From Brevibacillus sp. JNUCC-41 (lineage in GTDB: Bacteria > Bacillota > Bacilli > Bacillales > DSM-1321), in assembly GCF_014844095.1 (NCBI RefSeq), contig NZ_CP062163.1, positions 2,823,501 to 2,887,500 of the forward strand: a DNA stretch of 64,000 nucleotides, written 5' to 3'. Shown here one piece after another: positions 26,611 to 35,757 of this stretch (within the stretch, counting starts at the first letter, position 1; each line of letters begins with the position of its first letter). Position numbers and translations under genes: made by a program. The notes beneath the pieces are model-generated. The model worked only from the letters and a program-made list of their open reading frames with translations. It was not told where the DNA came from and did not search any database.

Positions 26611-26725
26611 ATTTATTTATCAAGGTTATTTGTATTAATTGATCAAGCTTTAGAACCTTGAGTTAGTTCCATATGATGGTCGTCAATGGCGAATTTTTTA
26701 AGTTCGATTCTTGATATAGGTTGGT

Positions 26726-26914
26726 TTGAAAAATGACAAAAAAGCGATTTTATTTGGTGGCATTACCGGTGATAAAATATTTACAAAAGTTCAATTAGCG
26801 GAAGGGTTAAATACTTCAAGAACGCCGGTAAGGGCAGCTATTCAAGATTTCAAGAAACAAATTAACAGCTTAACAGCGAATCTTAATTGTATTACAGCAC
26901 GTAGCTTACTTTGA
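26726..26914 (+). pseudogene. GntR-family regulator fragment
   Basis: The frame reads like the DNA-binding part of a GntR regulator: GDKIFTKVQLAEGLNTSRTP followed by VRAAIQDFKK, the usual 'LAE.L..SRTPVR.A...L' pattern. The sequence then degenerates and stops with no effector domain. It lies 230 bp before the permease/amidohydrolase operon and may be what is left of its former regulator. Confidence 0.6.
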
Positions 26915-27147
26915 ACCTTATTCGAATCAACCAAGAATACACAGTGAGATATCTTCGGTAGCTAACGACTACTTATGCGATTTTGAATAATTGATGTAAT
27001 ATTGCATAAAACTATTAATTTAATGAATAATCTGTATGTTGTAATTATTGGGAATATATAGATGGTTAAATCACTAAGTAATCAATCTCCACTTGGTATG
27101 GTATTTGCATATTAGTTAATTAATCACGAATAAGGGTGGAGTGATAC

Positions 27148-28503
27148 ATGGAGAATGCTAAATTAAGACGTTCGTTAACAGTGTTTCCTTTAGTGCTATT
27201 TGGATTGGCTTATATGGCACCTACAACAGTTTTTTCTACTTATGGGGTTGTTGCGGAAATAACGAAAGGGATGGTGCCTGCTGCTTATATCATAGCTTTA
27301 GTTGGTATGTTATTTACAGCCTATAGTTATGGTCAAATGGTTAAGGCCTACCCTGTTGCCGGTTCTGCATATACATTCACACAAAAGGCTTTTAATCCTC
27401 ACCTTGGGTTTTTGGTAGGCTGGGTTATTCTATTGGACTATTTATTTTTGCCAATGATCAATGGATTATTGATCGCCATTTACTTAAACGCATATTTTCC
27501 TTCCGTTCCTTTTTCCTTCTGGTTAATTACCTTTGTCATTTTAATCACCACTGTAAATATAATTGGAGTGAAAATAGCAACAAAAATAAATCTTTTATTA
27601 GTTGCCTGTCAATTCTTAATAATAGTTATTTTTACATCCCTCTCGATTAAAGGGTTACTTAACGGAATGGGTTCAGGAACATTATTCATGAGTTCCCCAT
27701 TTGTGAATGGAGATATACCACTATCTTTAGTATTAGCGGGATCTTCCATTTTGTGTTTATCTTTTTTAGGATTTGATGCTGTTACCACATTTTCAGAGGA
27801 AACCATTAATCCGAAAAAAGTAATACCAAAGGCTATTTTCCTCGTCGCATTAATAGGGGGTGGTCTGTTTATCACCATCTCATACATCAGTCACCTTATT
27901 TACCCAAATTTCCAAGCCTTTAAAGATCCAGATTCCGCTTCCTTGGAAATTGCTATGTATATCGGGGGTAATTTATTTCAATCTATTTTTCTAGCAGGTT
28001 ATATTACCGGGGGGCTGGCGTCTGGTTTATCAGCTCATGCAAGTGTTTCGCGACTTTTGTATGCGATGGGGAGAGATGGAGTTCTTCCAAAGAGAATTTT
28101 TGGTCATATTCATCCAAAATTTCAAACTCCAACACACAACATCATCTTAGTGGGCATTTTTGCTTTATCTGCGTTATTTATTGATTTAGTGACAGCCTCA
28201 TCCTTTATTAACTTTGGGGCGCTCGTTGCCTTTACATTTGTTAATCTTTCAGTTATTTCCCATTATTTCATTAAAGAAAAACAGCGAAGCGGGATTAACA
28301 CACTTAAGTACCTGATATTGCCGCTGATTGGTACTGGTTTCACAATTTGGTTATGGACCAGTCTTGATTCAAAGGCGCTTTTACTCGGACTGGGATGGTT
28401 AGGAATTGGTTTCATCATGCTCCTTTCTAATACGAAGATGTTTAGTAAGCGGCCACCAGAGCTTTCTATTGATAGTGCGATTGAAAAAGAAATTCAAGCA
28501 TAA
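27148..28503 (+). CDS. APC-family amino acid/amine permease
   Basis: 451 residues with about 12 helices and APC family landmarks: LAYMAPTTVFSTYGVVAE in helix 1, AYPVAGSAYTFTQKAFNP, and SFLGFDAVTTFSEETINPKK in helix 6. This family imports amino acids or polyamines with protons. It heads a three-gene operon with a YtcJ-like amidohydrolase (27 bp after) and a carbon-nitrogen hydrolase (31 bp later), which suggests uptake of an N-acyl, carbamoyl or amidine compound that these enzymes then cut. Substrate inferred from context only. Confidence 0.85.
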   Translation: MENAKLRRSLTVFPLVLFGLAYMAPTTVFSTYGVVAEITKGMVPAAYIIALVGMLFTAYSYGQMVKAYPVAGSAYTFTQKAFNPHLGFLVGWVILLDYLFLPMINGLLIAIYLNAYFPSVPFSFWLITFVILITTVNIIGVKIATKINLLLVACQFLIIVIFTSLSIKGLLNGMGSGTLFMSSPFVNGDIPLSLVLAGSSILCLSFLGFDAVTTFSEETINPKKVIPKAIFLVALIGGGLFITISYISHLIYPNFQAFKDPDSASLEIAMYIGGNLFQSIFLAGYITGGLASGLSAHASVSRLLYAMGRDGVLPKRIFGHIHPKFQTPTHNIILVGIFALSALFIDLVTASSFINFGALVAFTFVNLSVISHYFIKEKQRSGINTLKYLILPLIGTGFTIWLWTSLDSKALLLGLGWLGIGFIMLLSNTKMFSKRPPELSIDSAIEKEIQA

Positions 28504-28530
28504 AAGCTATATTCATTAAGGAGGATAAAA

Positions 28531-30156
28531 ATGGTAAGTGCAGACATCATTCTTTCTGGTCAACATGTATTCACTGGGTTACAAGATGAGCCAATAAAAG
28601 CAGCTATCGCTATTAAAGGTAATAAAATTATTAAAATCGGTTCTAAAGAAGATATAATGTCATTCCTTGGAAATGAAACGAAAGTGTATGACATGGAAGA
28701 CGGACTAATTATTCCGGGATTTCATGATTTTCATATGCACATTATGATGGGAAGCATCTTACAGAAGGACAGTGCCAAATTATTTGATGCAGCTTCAGAA
28801 GAGGATGCAGCCAAAATAGTAGGTGAATTTGCAGAAACGAGACCAAATGATGAGTGGATATTCGGCGTGGGTTGGGATCATACCAATTGGAAGAACAAAG
28901 TGCTGCCTCATAGGACAACACTAGATAAATATATTAGTGATCGCCCTGTTTTATTATTCAATGCAGAAGTGCATTACGCATGGATCAATAGTAAAGCAAT
29001 GGAAATGATTCAATTAACGAAGGATACCCCAGATCCGGAATATGGAGAAATTGGAAAAGATGAAAATGGGGAACTGACAGGCCTTCTATTTGAACAGGCA
29101 ATTGGGTATGCATCAGAGCATGCATACAAATTACCGAAAGATAAACGTGTTAGCCTATTCCAAGGTTTCCTTAATGAAACAAAAAGATTGGGAATTACAT
29201 CTGTTAATGATTTATATGGAGCTAAAATTGCGCCAAATCCATTAGACGATCTTGAAATTTTTAAAGAATTTGAGAGAGAAGGGTTACTTACAACCAGAAT
29301 TCACTTTTCGCCGGAGTTAAAAATGGATTTAGCTGCCGCAAAGGAATTACAAACAAATTATCAGTCAGACAAGCTCACCTTTTCTGGATTAAAACAATTT
29401 ATAGATGGTGTTGTGACAAGTCATACTGCTTTTTTATTGGATCCTTACAAAGACCGTCCAGATACAAAAGGCGGAACCACTTATCCAGCTGAAACAATTA
29501 AACAATTAGTAAAAAAGGCAGATAAGGAAAATTTTCAAATTCGTTTCCATGCCATTGGTAACGGTGCAGTCCGTTTAGCATTGGATGCATTTGAAGAAGC
29601 GAGAAATGTAAATGGAGAAAGAGATGCTAGACATGTCATTGAACATGTGGAGGTATTGCATCCGGATGATGTTCATCGCTTTAAGGAATTGGATGTAATA
29701 GCTTCCTTTCAACCTAAACACATAGAATTAATGGAAAGTGAGGCATATACAGCCAGAATCAGTGAAACACAACAACCTCTCTATTATCCTATCAAAACAC
29801 TAGTGGATACTGGTGCTAAAATTGCCTTTGGTACAGATTTTCCTGTAGTGCCCCTAAATCCCATGATGGGCATTTATCAGGCAATCACGAGAAAAGATTT
29901 AACCGGGAAAGCGTGGCAAGAGTCGGAAGGAGTAACATTGGCACAAGCGTTAAAATACTACACGGCCATACCGGCATACGGGTCATTTAGAGAAAATGAA
30001 TTAGGCACGTTGGAAGCAGGGAAGATAGCGGATATCGCTGTATTGAATAAAAATTTATTTAGCATATCAAAAGAGGAAATTCTTGAAACAGAAGTGAAGA
30101 TGACGATCATGGATGGAAAGGTCGTATATGAAAACCTGGTCGTCCAAACTGTATAA
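28531..30156 (+). CDS. YtcJ-like metal-dependent amidohydrolase
   Basis: 541 residues of the amidohydrolase_3 group: metal-binding H-x-H in GFHDFHMHIMMG (about 62-73), the long VNDLYG insert, QIRFHAIGNGAVRLALDAF with metal histidine, VIEHVEVLHPDD, and AFGTDFPVVPLNPM with catalytic Asp. Members hydrolyse formamides or other amide/imide substrates; exact specificity cannot be predicted. It sits between an APC permease and a carbon-nitrogen hydrolase in the same operon with a strong AAGGAGG site. Confidence 0.85.
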   Translation: MVSADIILSGQHVFTGLQDEPIKAAIAIKGNKIIKIGSKEDIMSFLGNETKVYDMEDGLIIPGFHDFHMHIMMGSILQKDSAKLFDAASEEDAAKIVGEFAETRPNDEWIFGVGWDHTNWKNKVLPHRTTLDKYISDRPVLLFNAEVHYAWINSKAMEMIQLTKDTPDPEYGEIGKDENGELTGLLFEQAIGYASEHAYKLPKDKRVSLFQGFLNETKRLGITSVNDLYGAKIAPNPLDDLEIFKEFEREGLLTTRIHFSPELKMDLAAAKELQTNYQSDKLTFSGLKQFIDGVVTSHTAFLLDPYKDRPDTKGGTTYPAETIKQLVKKADKENFQIRFHAIGNGAVRLALDAFEEARNVNGERDARHVIEHVEVLHPDDVHRFKELDVIASFQPKHIELMESEAYTARISETQQPLYYPIKTLVDTGAKIAFGTDFPVVPLNPMMGIYQAITRKDLTGKAWQESEGVTLAQALKYYTAIPAYGSFRENELGTLEAGKIADIAVLNKNLFSISKEEILETEVKMTIMDGKVVYENLVVQTV

Positions 30157-30187
30157 GATAAAAAAATAAAAGTGGGGAAGTGAGAAG

Positions 30188-31102
30188 GTGTCAAAAGTAA
30201 AGGTTGGTCTTGTCCAAATTCATTGCGGAGAATTCATTGAGCGAAATATTCAAAAAACGATAGAGAAAATAAAAGAAACAGTAAATAAAGGTGCACAAAT
30301 CGTTTGTTTACAGGAATTATTTTCTTCGCAATATTTTCCGCAAACGGTCAGTGTGAAAAATTATGATTTAGCTGAAGATGTAGATAGCGGTACATTAGCC
30401 GAAATGGGTGAATTAGCAAAGGAATTAGCAATTGTCTTGATTGTACCTTTTTACGAAAGAGCAGGTGCTGGTATTTATTTTAATAGTGCAGCTGTATTTG
30501 ATGCAAATGGAGAATGTTTAGGGATTACAAGAAAAAATCATATTCCGGATGGTCCCCAGTATCATGAAAAATATTATTTCGTTCCAGGCAATACTGGGTA
30601 TCCTGTCTATGAAACGGCTCATGGAAAAATAGGAGTCGGGATTTGTTGGGACGAGTGGTATCCAGAAGTTGCCCGAATTTTGAGCTTACAAGGTGCAGAG
30701 ATATTATTCTATCCTTCCGCTATTGGTTCAGAGCCAGATCATCCCGAGATATCGACAAGATCATCCTGGGAAAAGGCAATTTCCGCTCATGGCATTTCGA
30801 ATGGTGTATTTGTTGCTGCAACAAATCGAGTGGGCCAGGAAAAGGACATGAATTTTTACGGTGGTTCATTCATTAGCGATACATTCGGGAATATTTTAGC
30901 TTCACTTGATGATGAAGAAGGAATTATTGTGCAGGAAATTGATTTAAAAGAGATAGAAGAGACTAGAAAAATTCTGCAATTCTTTAGAGACCGTCGTGTC
31001 GATACATACGGCCCTATTTTACAAAAAGAAATACTTCAAAACCCCATCTCCTTCAAAAAAGGGAGCGAACAAAGCGCTGTTCAGTTAATCATTAAAAAAT
31101 AA
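30188..31102 (+). CDS. Carbon-nitrogen (nitrilase-family) hydrolase, N-carbamoylputrescine amidase-like
   Basis: 304 residues with the nitrilase catalytic triad: E43 (CLQELF), K116 (TRKNHIPDG) and C153 (GVGICWDEWYPE). The RKNHIPDGPQYHEKYYF segment is like that of N-carbamoylputrescine amidase and beta-ureidopropionase. It would remove a carbamoyl group or hydrolyse an amide to ammonia. Last gene of the permease-amidohydrolase operon. GTG start behind GGGGAAG. Catalysis confident, substrate inferred. Confidence 0.88.
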   Translation: MSKVKVGLVQIHCGEFIERNIQKTIEKIKETVNKGAQIVCLQELFSSQYFPQTVSVKNYDLAEDVDSGTLAEMGELAKELAIVLIVPFYERAGAGIYFNSAAVFDANGECLGITRKNHIPDGPQYHEKYYFVPGNTGYPVYETAHGKIGVGICWDEWYPEVARILSLQGAEILFYPSAIGSEPDHPEISTRSSWEKAISAHGISNGVFVAATNRVGQEKDMNFYGGSFISDTFGNILASLDDEEGIIVQEIDLKEIEETRKILQFFRDRRVDTYGPILQKEILQNPISFKKGSEQSAVQLIIKK

Positions 31103-31243
31103 AGCAGGTGTTTTTCCTTATCAGGTACATCATAAATCCATCAAGCTAAATTTGTTTTTAATGTACGCAATCCTTCTTCTCAAAGTCGGGTATACTTGGA
31201 CAACGTTGTATAGTTTTGACTTCCATAAGATTGATTTTAGATC

Positions 31244-31275
31244 GGAGCTGTCTTTAAGGCAGCTTCTTTTTTTGA
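31244..31275 (+). terminator. Terminator of the permease-amidohydrolase-nitrilase operon
   Basis: GGAGCTG (31244-31250) pairs with CAGCTTC (31260-31266, one G-U) and extends inward; a run of seven T follows. Confidence 0.8.
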
Positions 31276-31486
31276 GCAAAAAAGCAGTAATTAAAAGGAG
31301 GAGGTATCTAACACCTATCGTACTATTTTTTGTTAAGTGAGACGGTTAGAGAAGAACAATGTGGGAAATACTAAGAGAATGAAAACGTTACCGAATTTTC
31401 AGAAAAATATATTGACGGGAAAATGTAGTTGTTATATATTATTAATAAGTTAAATTTATTGTTATATAACAGGAGGAGGAGTCAAG
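31276..31486. other. Upstream region of the 46-residue gene
   Basis: GTTATATA (31431-31438) and TATATAAC (31463-31470) form an inverted repeat; the second arm is itself the palindrome GTTATATAAC (31461-31470), directly before the ribosome site. It may be an operator or leader hairpin. Confidence 0.4.
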
Positions 31487-31627
31487 ATGATGAACATTCA
31501 GGATAAAGCCTATGAAAGTTATTTAAAGATTTGTGAAAGGTACGAAATCGAGTCGATAAACTTCGATCACTTCATCAAAAATTTAACCAAAGATCAGTTG
31601 GATGAATACAGTAAATTAGCCGTTTAA
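31487..31627 (+). CDS. Small 46-residue soluble protein
   Basis: Starts MMNIQDKAYESYLKICERYE and ends DEYSKLAV. It is acidic, helical and cysteine-poor. AGGAGGAGG lies 8 bases before the ATG, one of the strongest ribosome sites in the window, so it is very probably translated although it is too short for common ORF cut-offs. The family is not recognised. A terminator-like hairpin (AAACCCCACC 31690-31699 / GGTGGGGTTT 31717-31726) follows inside the dispersed repeat. Confidence 0.65.
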   Translation: MMNIQDKAYESYLKICERYEIESINFDHFIKNLTKDQLDEYSKLAV

Positions 31628-31641
31628 AGGAAAGGAATTGA

Positions 31642-31786
31642 TTGCACAAGATGGATCTCCCGGTTGATGTAGATGTAGAAGCCAGTTAGAAACCCCACCA
31701 GTTGCCATTGGGAACAGGTGGGGTTTTGTCATGTGTTTTAAGAGGCTATTTTTAATTAGTAGGATAACTTGACTGACGAAAATGAT
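31642..31786 (+). repeat. Dispersed repeat, copy 2 (intact terminator hairpin)
   Basis: About 145 bp similar to 19715-19845. Here AAACCCCACC (31690-31699) pairs with GGTGGGGTTT (31717-31726) and a T-tract follows, a working terminator. Just before it a frame reads ELIAQDGSPVDVDVEAS and stops, which may be the tail of a coding sequence carried by the repeat. Confidence 0.6.
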
Positions 31787-32008
31787 AGGAAGTATGATCA
31801 ATCTTTTTGGATTACCGGCAATTTTCTTGTAAAATCAAAACAATAAAATATCAGTTACTATTACATTATTATGAAGGAAAAAAGCTGTGTATTAAACTTT
31901 AGTAGGTAAGAATATAAAATTCAGAATTTTCTTGAAATTAATCCATGCACATGTTAGAATTCATTTCAGATAAGAATATTATCAAGAAGATAATATTGGA
32001 ATTATGGT

Positions 32009-32033
32009 GAAACTACGTTTCTTAATAAGCAAC
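32009..32033 (+). promoter_or_regulatory. Regulon motif site A
   Basis: GAAAC-TAC-GTTTCTTAATAAGCAAC: the 17-bp core (32017-32033) is a near-perfect inverted repeat, GTTTCTTA/TAAGCAAC. One of seven copies in this region. Confidence 0.7.
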
Positions 32034-32262
32034 AATTACAATAAGGAAGGATTGAAGAGAATCTATATAGGAAATAAAGTCTACGGAGGTTGGTAAAATT
32101 AAACGATTCCTTATTTAAAAGCAAAAATATCTCCTCTATTTATATCATCCAAGTATCCAGTCATACTATCTACCTTAAAACATCAAAAATCAGCACAATG
32201 ATTGTTATGCATAACGACATAGCTAATAATACTTTTTATAAAAGATTTTTCGGCAATAAAAA

Positions 32263-32287
32263 GAAACGACGTTGCTTATTAAGAAAT
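32263..32287 (+). promoter_or_regulatory. Regulon motif site B
   Basis: GAAAC-GAC-GTTGCTTATTAAGAAAT; core at 32271-32287. Same pattern as site A, about 285 bases before the MFS start. Confidence 0.7.
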
Positions 32288-32356
32288 GATGACCATTGAT
32301 TACTTCTTCAGTTTTAATATTATTCAAATCTATTTATGAAGGGGTGAGAGATAATT

Positions 32357-32370
32357 TGAAAGCGCTTCAT
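32357..32370 (+). promoter_or_regulatory. CcpA cre site before MFS gene
   Basis: TGAAAGCGCTTCAT closely matches the Bacillus cre consensus TGWAANCGNTNWCA, so carbon catabolite control of the transporter is likely. Confidence 0.65.
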
Positions 32371-32571
32371 CGATCTCGAACTATAGAAAAGTTTGATGGA
32401 AAATAATATCTAAAATCAGCTTAACAGCACAAATAAAAGTTATGTCGATGTAAATATCTAATGATTTATTTTTTTGGGTGGTGGAATTGTAAGCACTTAT
32501 ATGAAAGTGATCAGTGGGTAATGTCCAGTGTATTTAGCATATAAATGAAATCATTCAGGAGGTTTTGATTA

Positions 32572-33876
32572 ATGAACAAACAACTTCAGATGAATAAGAA
32601 ATTTAAATGGAAAGTTCGTTATACTGTCTTATTTGTATTATGGTTATGTTGGCTGTTTTCTTTCCTTGATCGAATGGTTATCACTATTGCACTGCCTTTT
32701 ATTGGTGAAGATCTAAATCTAACGGCGACAGCTCAAGGGTTATTGTTAAGTATTTTCTTTGCAGGTTATGCACTGTTCCAAATACCGGGCGGGATGTTAT
32801 CAGATAAATTTGGCTTTCGTCGTGTGATGAGCATTGCGATTGTATGGTGGTCAATTTTCACATCAATGACTGGCTTAATTTTTTCTTATCCACTTATGTT
32901 AATTATTCGATTCGTATTCGGTTTAGGTGAGGCATGTTTACCAGGTGCTGCTTACAAAGGAATAGCTAATTACTTTCCTAGTAAGCAACGCGGGACGGCC
33001 ACAGGAATTCAGTCAACGGTTAATACGTTAGGACCGGCTCTTGCTGCTATTGCTGCGGCAGCAATTATTGCGGCATTTGGATGGCGTACAGTGTTTATCG
33101 TAATGGGTATTCCGGGCACTATAATCGGTCTGTATATCTGGTTTAAATTCAAAGATAATCCGAAAGATCATCCTAAAATGACGAAAGAAGAGCTTGCAGA
33201 ATTAGAAGAAGACAGTGAGACAGAAAATTCGAAAGAAGAGAAGAAATCTGGAGTTTCCTTTAAGGAACTTTTAAGAAAGCCTATTTTATGGCAAATGGCG
33301 CTTATTTGGTTCTTCTTTGATATTACTTTCTGGGGATTTACTTCTTGGCTCCCATCTTATCTGATAAATGTTAGAGGACTTTCTTTAATGGATACTGGTA
33401 TTTTCAGTGCCTTACCTTATCTAGTTGGTACAGTCTCAATTGTTCTTGGTGGGTACTTGTCAGATAAAGTAAAAGGAAAAAGGAAATGGGTGTTTATCCC
33501 TAATGCTGTAATTGGTGGTTTAGCATTATTATTGATGCTTCAAGCTTCTTCCACTGCAATGGTCATTACATATCAATGTGTTGCAGCATTCTTCATGTTC
33601 TTAGCTCAAGGAGCATTCTGGGGTCTGGTTGTTGACACACTTCCTACGAAAATAATGGCTGCAGGCTCATCTACTGTTAACTGTTTCGGATCAATTGCAG
33701 GATTTATCGCCCCGTTTTTAATGGGATATATGATTGAAAGCAGCGGTGGTTCTTACAATTCATCTTTCATATTAATGATTGTAGCAATTATTGTAGCAGC
33801 AATTATTGCCCTTACGATTGGCAATAATACCGAAAAAGAAAATTCATTGAATTCAGAAACAATAGTAGAAGCTTAA
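32572..33876 (+). CDS. MFS transporter, anion:cation symporter (ACS) type
   Basis: 434 residues, 12 helices. The helix 1-2 region (LFSFLDRMVITIALPFIGED, then GYALFQIPGGMLSDKFGFRR) is typical of the ACS family that imports organic anions such as hexuronates, glucarate, tartrate or phthalate. A charged central loop lies near residue 215. With two regulon-motif copies and a cre site upstream, and an aldolase next, it is probably the carbon-acid importer of this region. It is monocistronic, with a terminator after it. Substrate unknown. Confidence 0.85.
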   Translation: MNKQLQMNKKFKWKVRYTVLFVLWLCWLFSFLDRMVITIALPFIGEDLNLTATAQGLLLSIFFAGYALFQIPGGMLSDKFGFRRVMSIAIVWWSIFTSMTGLIFSYPLMLIIRFVFGLGEACLPGAAYKGIANYFPSKQRGTATGIQSTVNTLGPALAAIAAAAIIAAFGWRTVFIVMGIPGTIIGLYIWFKFKDNPKDHPKMTKEELAELEEDSETENSKEEKKSGVSFKELLRKPILWQMALIWFFFDITFWGFTSWLPSYLINVRGLSLMDTGIFSALPYLVGTVSIVLGGYLSDKVKGKRKWVFIPNAVIGGLALLLMLQASSTAMVITYQCVAAFFMFLAQGAFWGLVVDTLPTKIMAAGSSTVNCFGSIAGFIAPFLMGYMIESSGGSYNSSFILMIVAIIVAAIIALTIGNNTEKENSLNSETIVEA

Positions 33877-33995
33877 TTTGAATTGCAAATACATCAGTAA
33901 GTAAATGGGTTCATTCATCTATGCTGAGAATAGCAATATAATATAAATGATGTTTTTTAACATGGTAATAGCAGTATATTTACAAACCCCTTGAT

Positions 33996-34028
33996 AAGCG
34001 GCTGTCAGATGGCAGGCGCTTTTTTTTC
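33996..34028 (+). terminator. Terminator after MFS gene
   Basis: AAGCG-CTG-C arms (about 33996-34006) pair with GCAG-CGCTT (about 34011-34021) with one mismatch, followed by eight T. Confidence 0.8.
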
Positions 34029-34092
34029 AGATATTGGGTAAGAAAGAAGAAAAAAGTGTTGTAATTTTCAGAAAAGTAATTAAAATTAAAAA

Positions 34093-34117
34093 GGAACACC
34101 GTTGCTTATTAGGTAAC
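34093..34117 (+). promoter_or_regulatory. Regulon motif site C
   Basis: GGAAC-ACC-GTTGCTTATTAGGTAAC; core 34101-34117, a near-palindrome, 57 bases before the aldolase start. Confidence 0.7.
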
Positions 34118-34173
34118 AGGAAGGGTGTGAATAAACGAAATAAATTAAATCATTTAAAAGGGAGTTTGAATGA

Positions 34174-35091
34174 ATGAAAGTAAATTTAAAACCAAGCAAT
34201 GTTAGTTCATTAACAAAGGTACTTGCAGTAGCTACGCAAAATCAATTTGCTGTCGGTTCGTTTACTCCTAGAGCTACAAAGATGGTAACTCCTATACTTA
34301 GAGCGGCCCAAGAAAAGAAATCTGCGGTTATTGTTCAAACTTCTGAGAGAGAGCAGGAACGATACGGAATTAATTTAGCGGAATTTAGCCGAGAGTTTTA
34401 TCGTGTGATCCAAGAGGAGAATATTACGATCCCTGCCGTGTTACATTTAGATCATACGAAGGATTTCAATGTAATTGCTGAAGCCATCGAAGTTGGTTTT
34501 ACATCGGTTATGATTGATGCATCAGAGCAACCATTCAAGAAAAATATTGAGATAACAAAAAAGGTTGTTGAGTATGCACATTCAAGAGGCGTAACTGTTG
34601 AAGCTGAATTAGGCAAGATAGGGACAACCGACTTTATTGAAACCGACGTTGATGAAGAGCTATTTACAGAGCCTAAAGAAGCAAAACAGTTTGTTGAAGA
34701 GACCGGTATTGATGCATTGGCGGTTTCTGTCGGAACTTCACATGGTGTTTATCTTGTTAAAAATCCAAGAATTGATATTGAGCGTTTAATAGAAATTCGT
34801 GCATTAACATCTGTACCTTTAGTGTTACATGGTGGTTCAGGCACTCCTTCAGAGATGATTAGGAATGCAATTCAAATTCCTAATGGCGGAATTAGTAAAG
34901 TGAATATTGCAACAGATATAGAACATATGATGATAAAAACTCTTAATCGAGAAAATCATGTTACAGAAAAAGAGTGGTCGGAACTACCAACTGAAACATT
35001 AACTTTAGTCCAAAACGCAGTTCAGAACGTAGTAAAAGAAAAAATTGAAAACTTTTTAATAAGTAGCGATAGCGCTTCTTATTATATTTAA
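34174..35091 (+). CDS. Class II (zinc) ketose-bisphosphate aldolase family protein
   Basis: 305 residues. Visible Zn-aldolase landmarks are LHLDHTKDF (H-D-H region), a SVMIDASEQPF stretch, EAELGKIG, SVGTSHGVY with ligand His, and VLHGGSGTPSEMIRNAI with the final ligand His and phosphate loop. It cleaves or forms a ketose phosphate through DHAP. The exact ketose is not predictable; FBA, tagatose-1,6-bisphosphate and other specificities share this fold. Site C lies just upstream, so it seems co-regulated with the transketolase operon. Normal housekeeping fba is expected elsewhere. Confidence 0.85.
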   Translation: MKVNLKPSNVSSLTKVLAVATQNQFAVGSFTPRATKMVTPILRAAQEKKSAVIVQTSEREQERYGINLAEFSREFYRVIQEENITIPAVLHLDHTKDFNVIAEAIEVGFTSVMIDASEQPFKKNIEITKKVVEYAHSRGVTVEAELGKIGTTDFIETDVDEELFTEPKEAKQFVEETGIDALAVSVGTSHGVYLVKNPRIDIERLIEIRALTSVPLVLHGGSGTPSEMIRNAIQIPNGGISKVNIATDIEHMMIKTLNRENHVTEKEWSELPTETLTLVQNAVQNVVKEKIENFLISSDSASYYI

Positions 35092-35226
35092 GAAGTAATA
35101 TTATACTAACTTTGAACTATACCCCCTTATTTTAGTCACATAAGATAAACTCTTTAACCACATAATGGATGGCTATACTAATTATCGTCGAAGATAACTT
35201 TTTTAGGTAATAGGAGGAAAAATAAT

Positions 35227-35757
35227 ATGTCTATAGAAAGGTCTAGTTTAGTAACCTTTGCAGGTAATCCAGTTACGTTGATTGGGAGTGAAATTCGTGT
35301 TGGTGATAAAGCGCCAAATTTTGAAGTATTAGCAAACGATCTCTCAAATGTTACACTTGAAGATTCAAAAGGGAAAGTCCGCCTTATTTCATGTGTTCCC
35401 TCACTTGATACAGGAGTATGTGACGCACAAACACGGAAATTTAACCAATTAGCTAGCAATCTAGGAAATGATGTAGAAGTGTTAACAATTAGTGTAGATC
35501 TTCCATTTGCACAAAAAAGATGGTGTGGAGCAGCAGGAATAGAACAAGCCCAAACCCTTTCAGATCATTTTAAGATGTCATTTGGTACAGCTTATGGAAC
35601 ATATATAAAGGAACATCGTTTAGAATGCCGTGCAGTATTCGTTGTAGATGAAAAAGATGTCGTACAGTATGTTGAATACGTTCCGGAAATTACGGAACAT
35701 CCAAACTATGAAGCAGCTATAGAAGCAATTAAGTCATTAATAAAAGTTAAAAAGTGA
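35227..35757 (+). CDS. tpx: Thiol peroxidase (Tpx, atypical 2-Cys peroxiredoxin)
   Basis: 176 residues; peroxidatic Cys C65 in SLDTGVCDAQTRKFN and resolving Cys C100 in QKRWCGAAG, 35 apart as in E. coli Tpx. The enzyme reduces H2O2 and lipid peroxides using thioredoxin. It is an odd neighbour for catabolic genes; possibly it protects ThDP or metal enzymes, or it is simply an extra tpx that travelled with the cluster. AGGAGG is 10 bases before the ATG. A weak hairpin follows near 35886-35911 (AGGCTG / CAGCCT). Confidence 0.93.
   Translation: MSIERSSLVTFAGNPVTLIGSEIRVGDKAPNFEVLANDLSNVTLEDSKGKVRLISCVPSLDTGVCDAQTRKFNQLASNLGNDVEVLTISVDLPFAQKRWCGAAGIEQAQTLSDHFKMSFGTAYGTYIKEHRLECRAVFVVDEKDVVQYVEYVPEITEHPNYEAAIEAIKSLIKVKK

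Larger units (their letters stand above)
31787..32571. other. Long regulatory/intergenic stretch before the MFS gene
   Basis: No supported gene. It holds two copies of the 17-bp regulon palindrome (32017-32033 and 32271-32287) and a cre site (32357-32370). A weaker cre-like TGTAAGCACTTATA lies near 32488-32501. AGGAGG at 32556-32561 serves the MFS gene. Confidence 0.6.

Noticed and set aside
31152-31340. 62-codon ORF after the nitrilase-family gene
   Set aside because: It runs through the operon terminator and has no ribosome site.
32090-32299. 69-codon ORF before the MFS gene
   Set aside because: GGAGG lies directly against its TTG with no spacing, the sequence is low-complexity-like, and regulon motif site B lies inside it.
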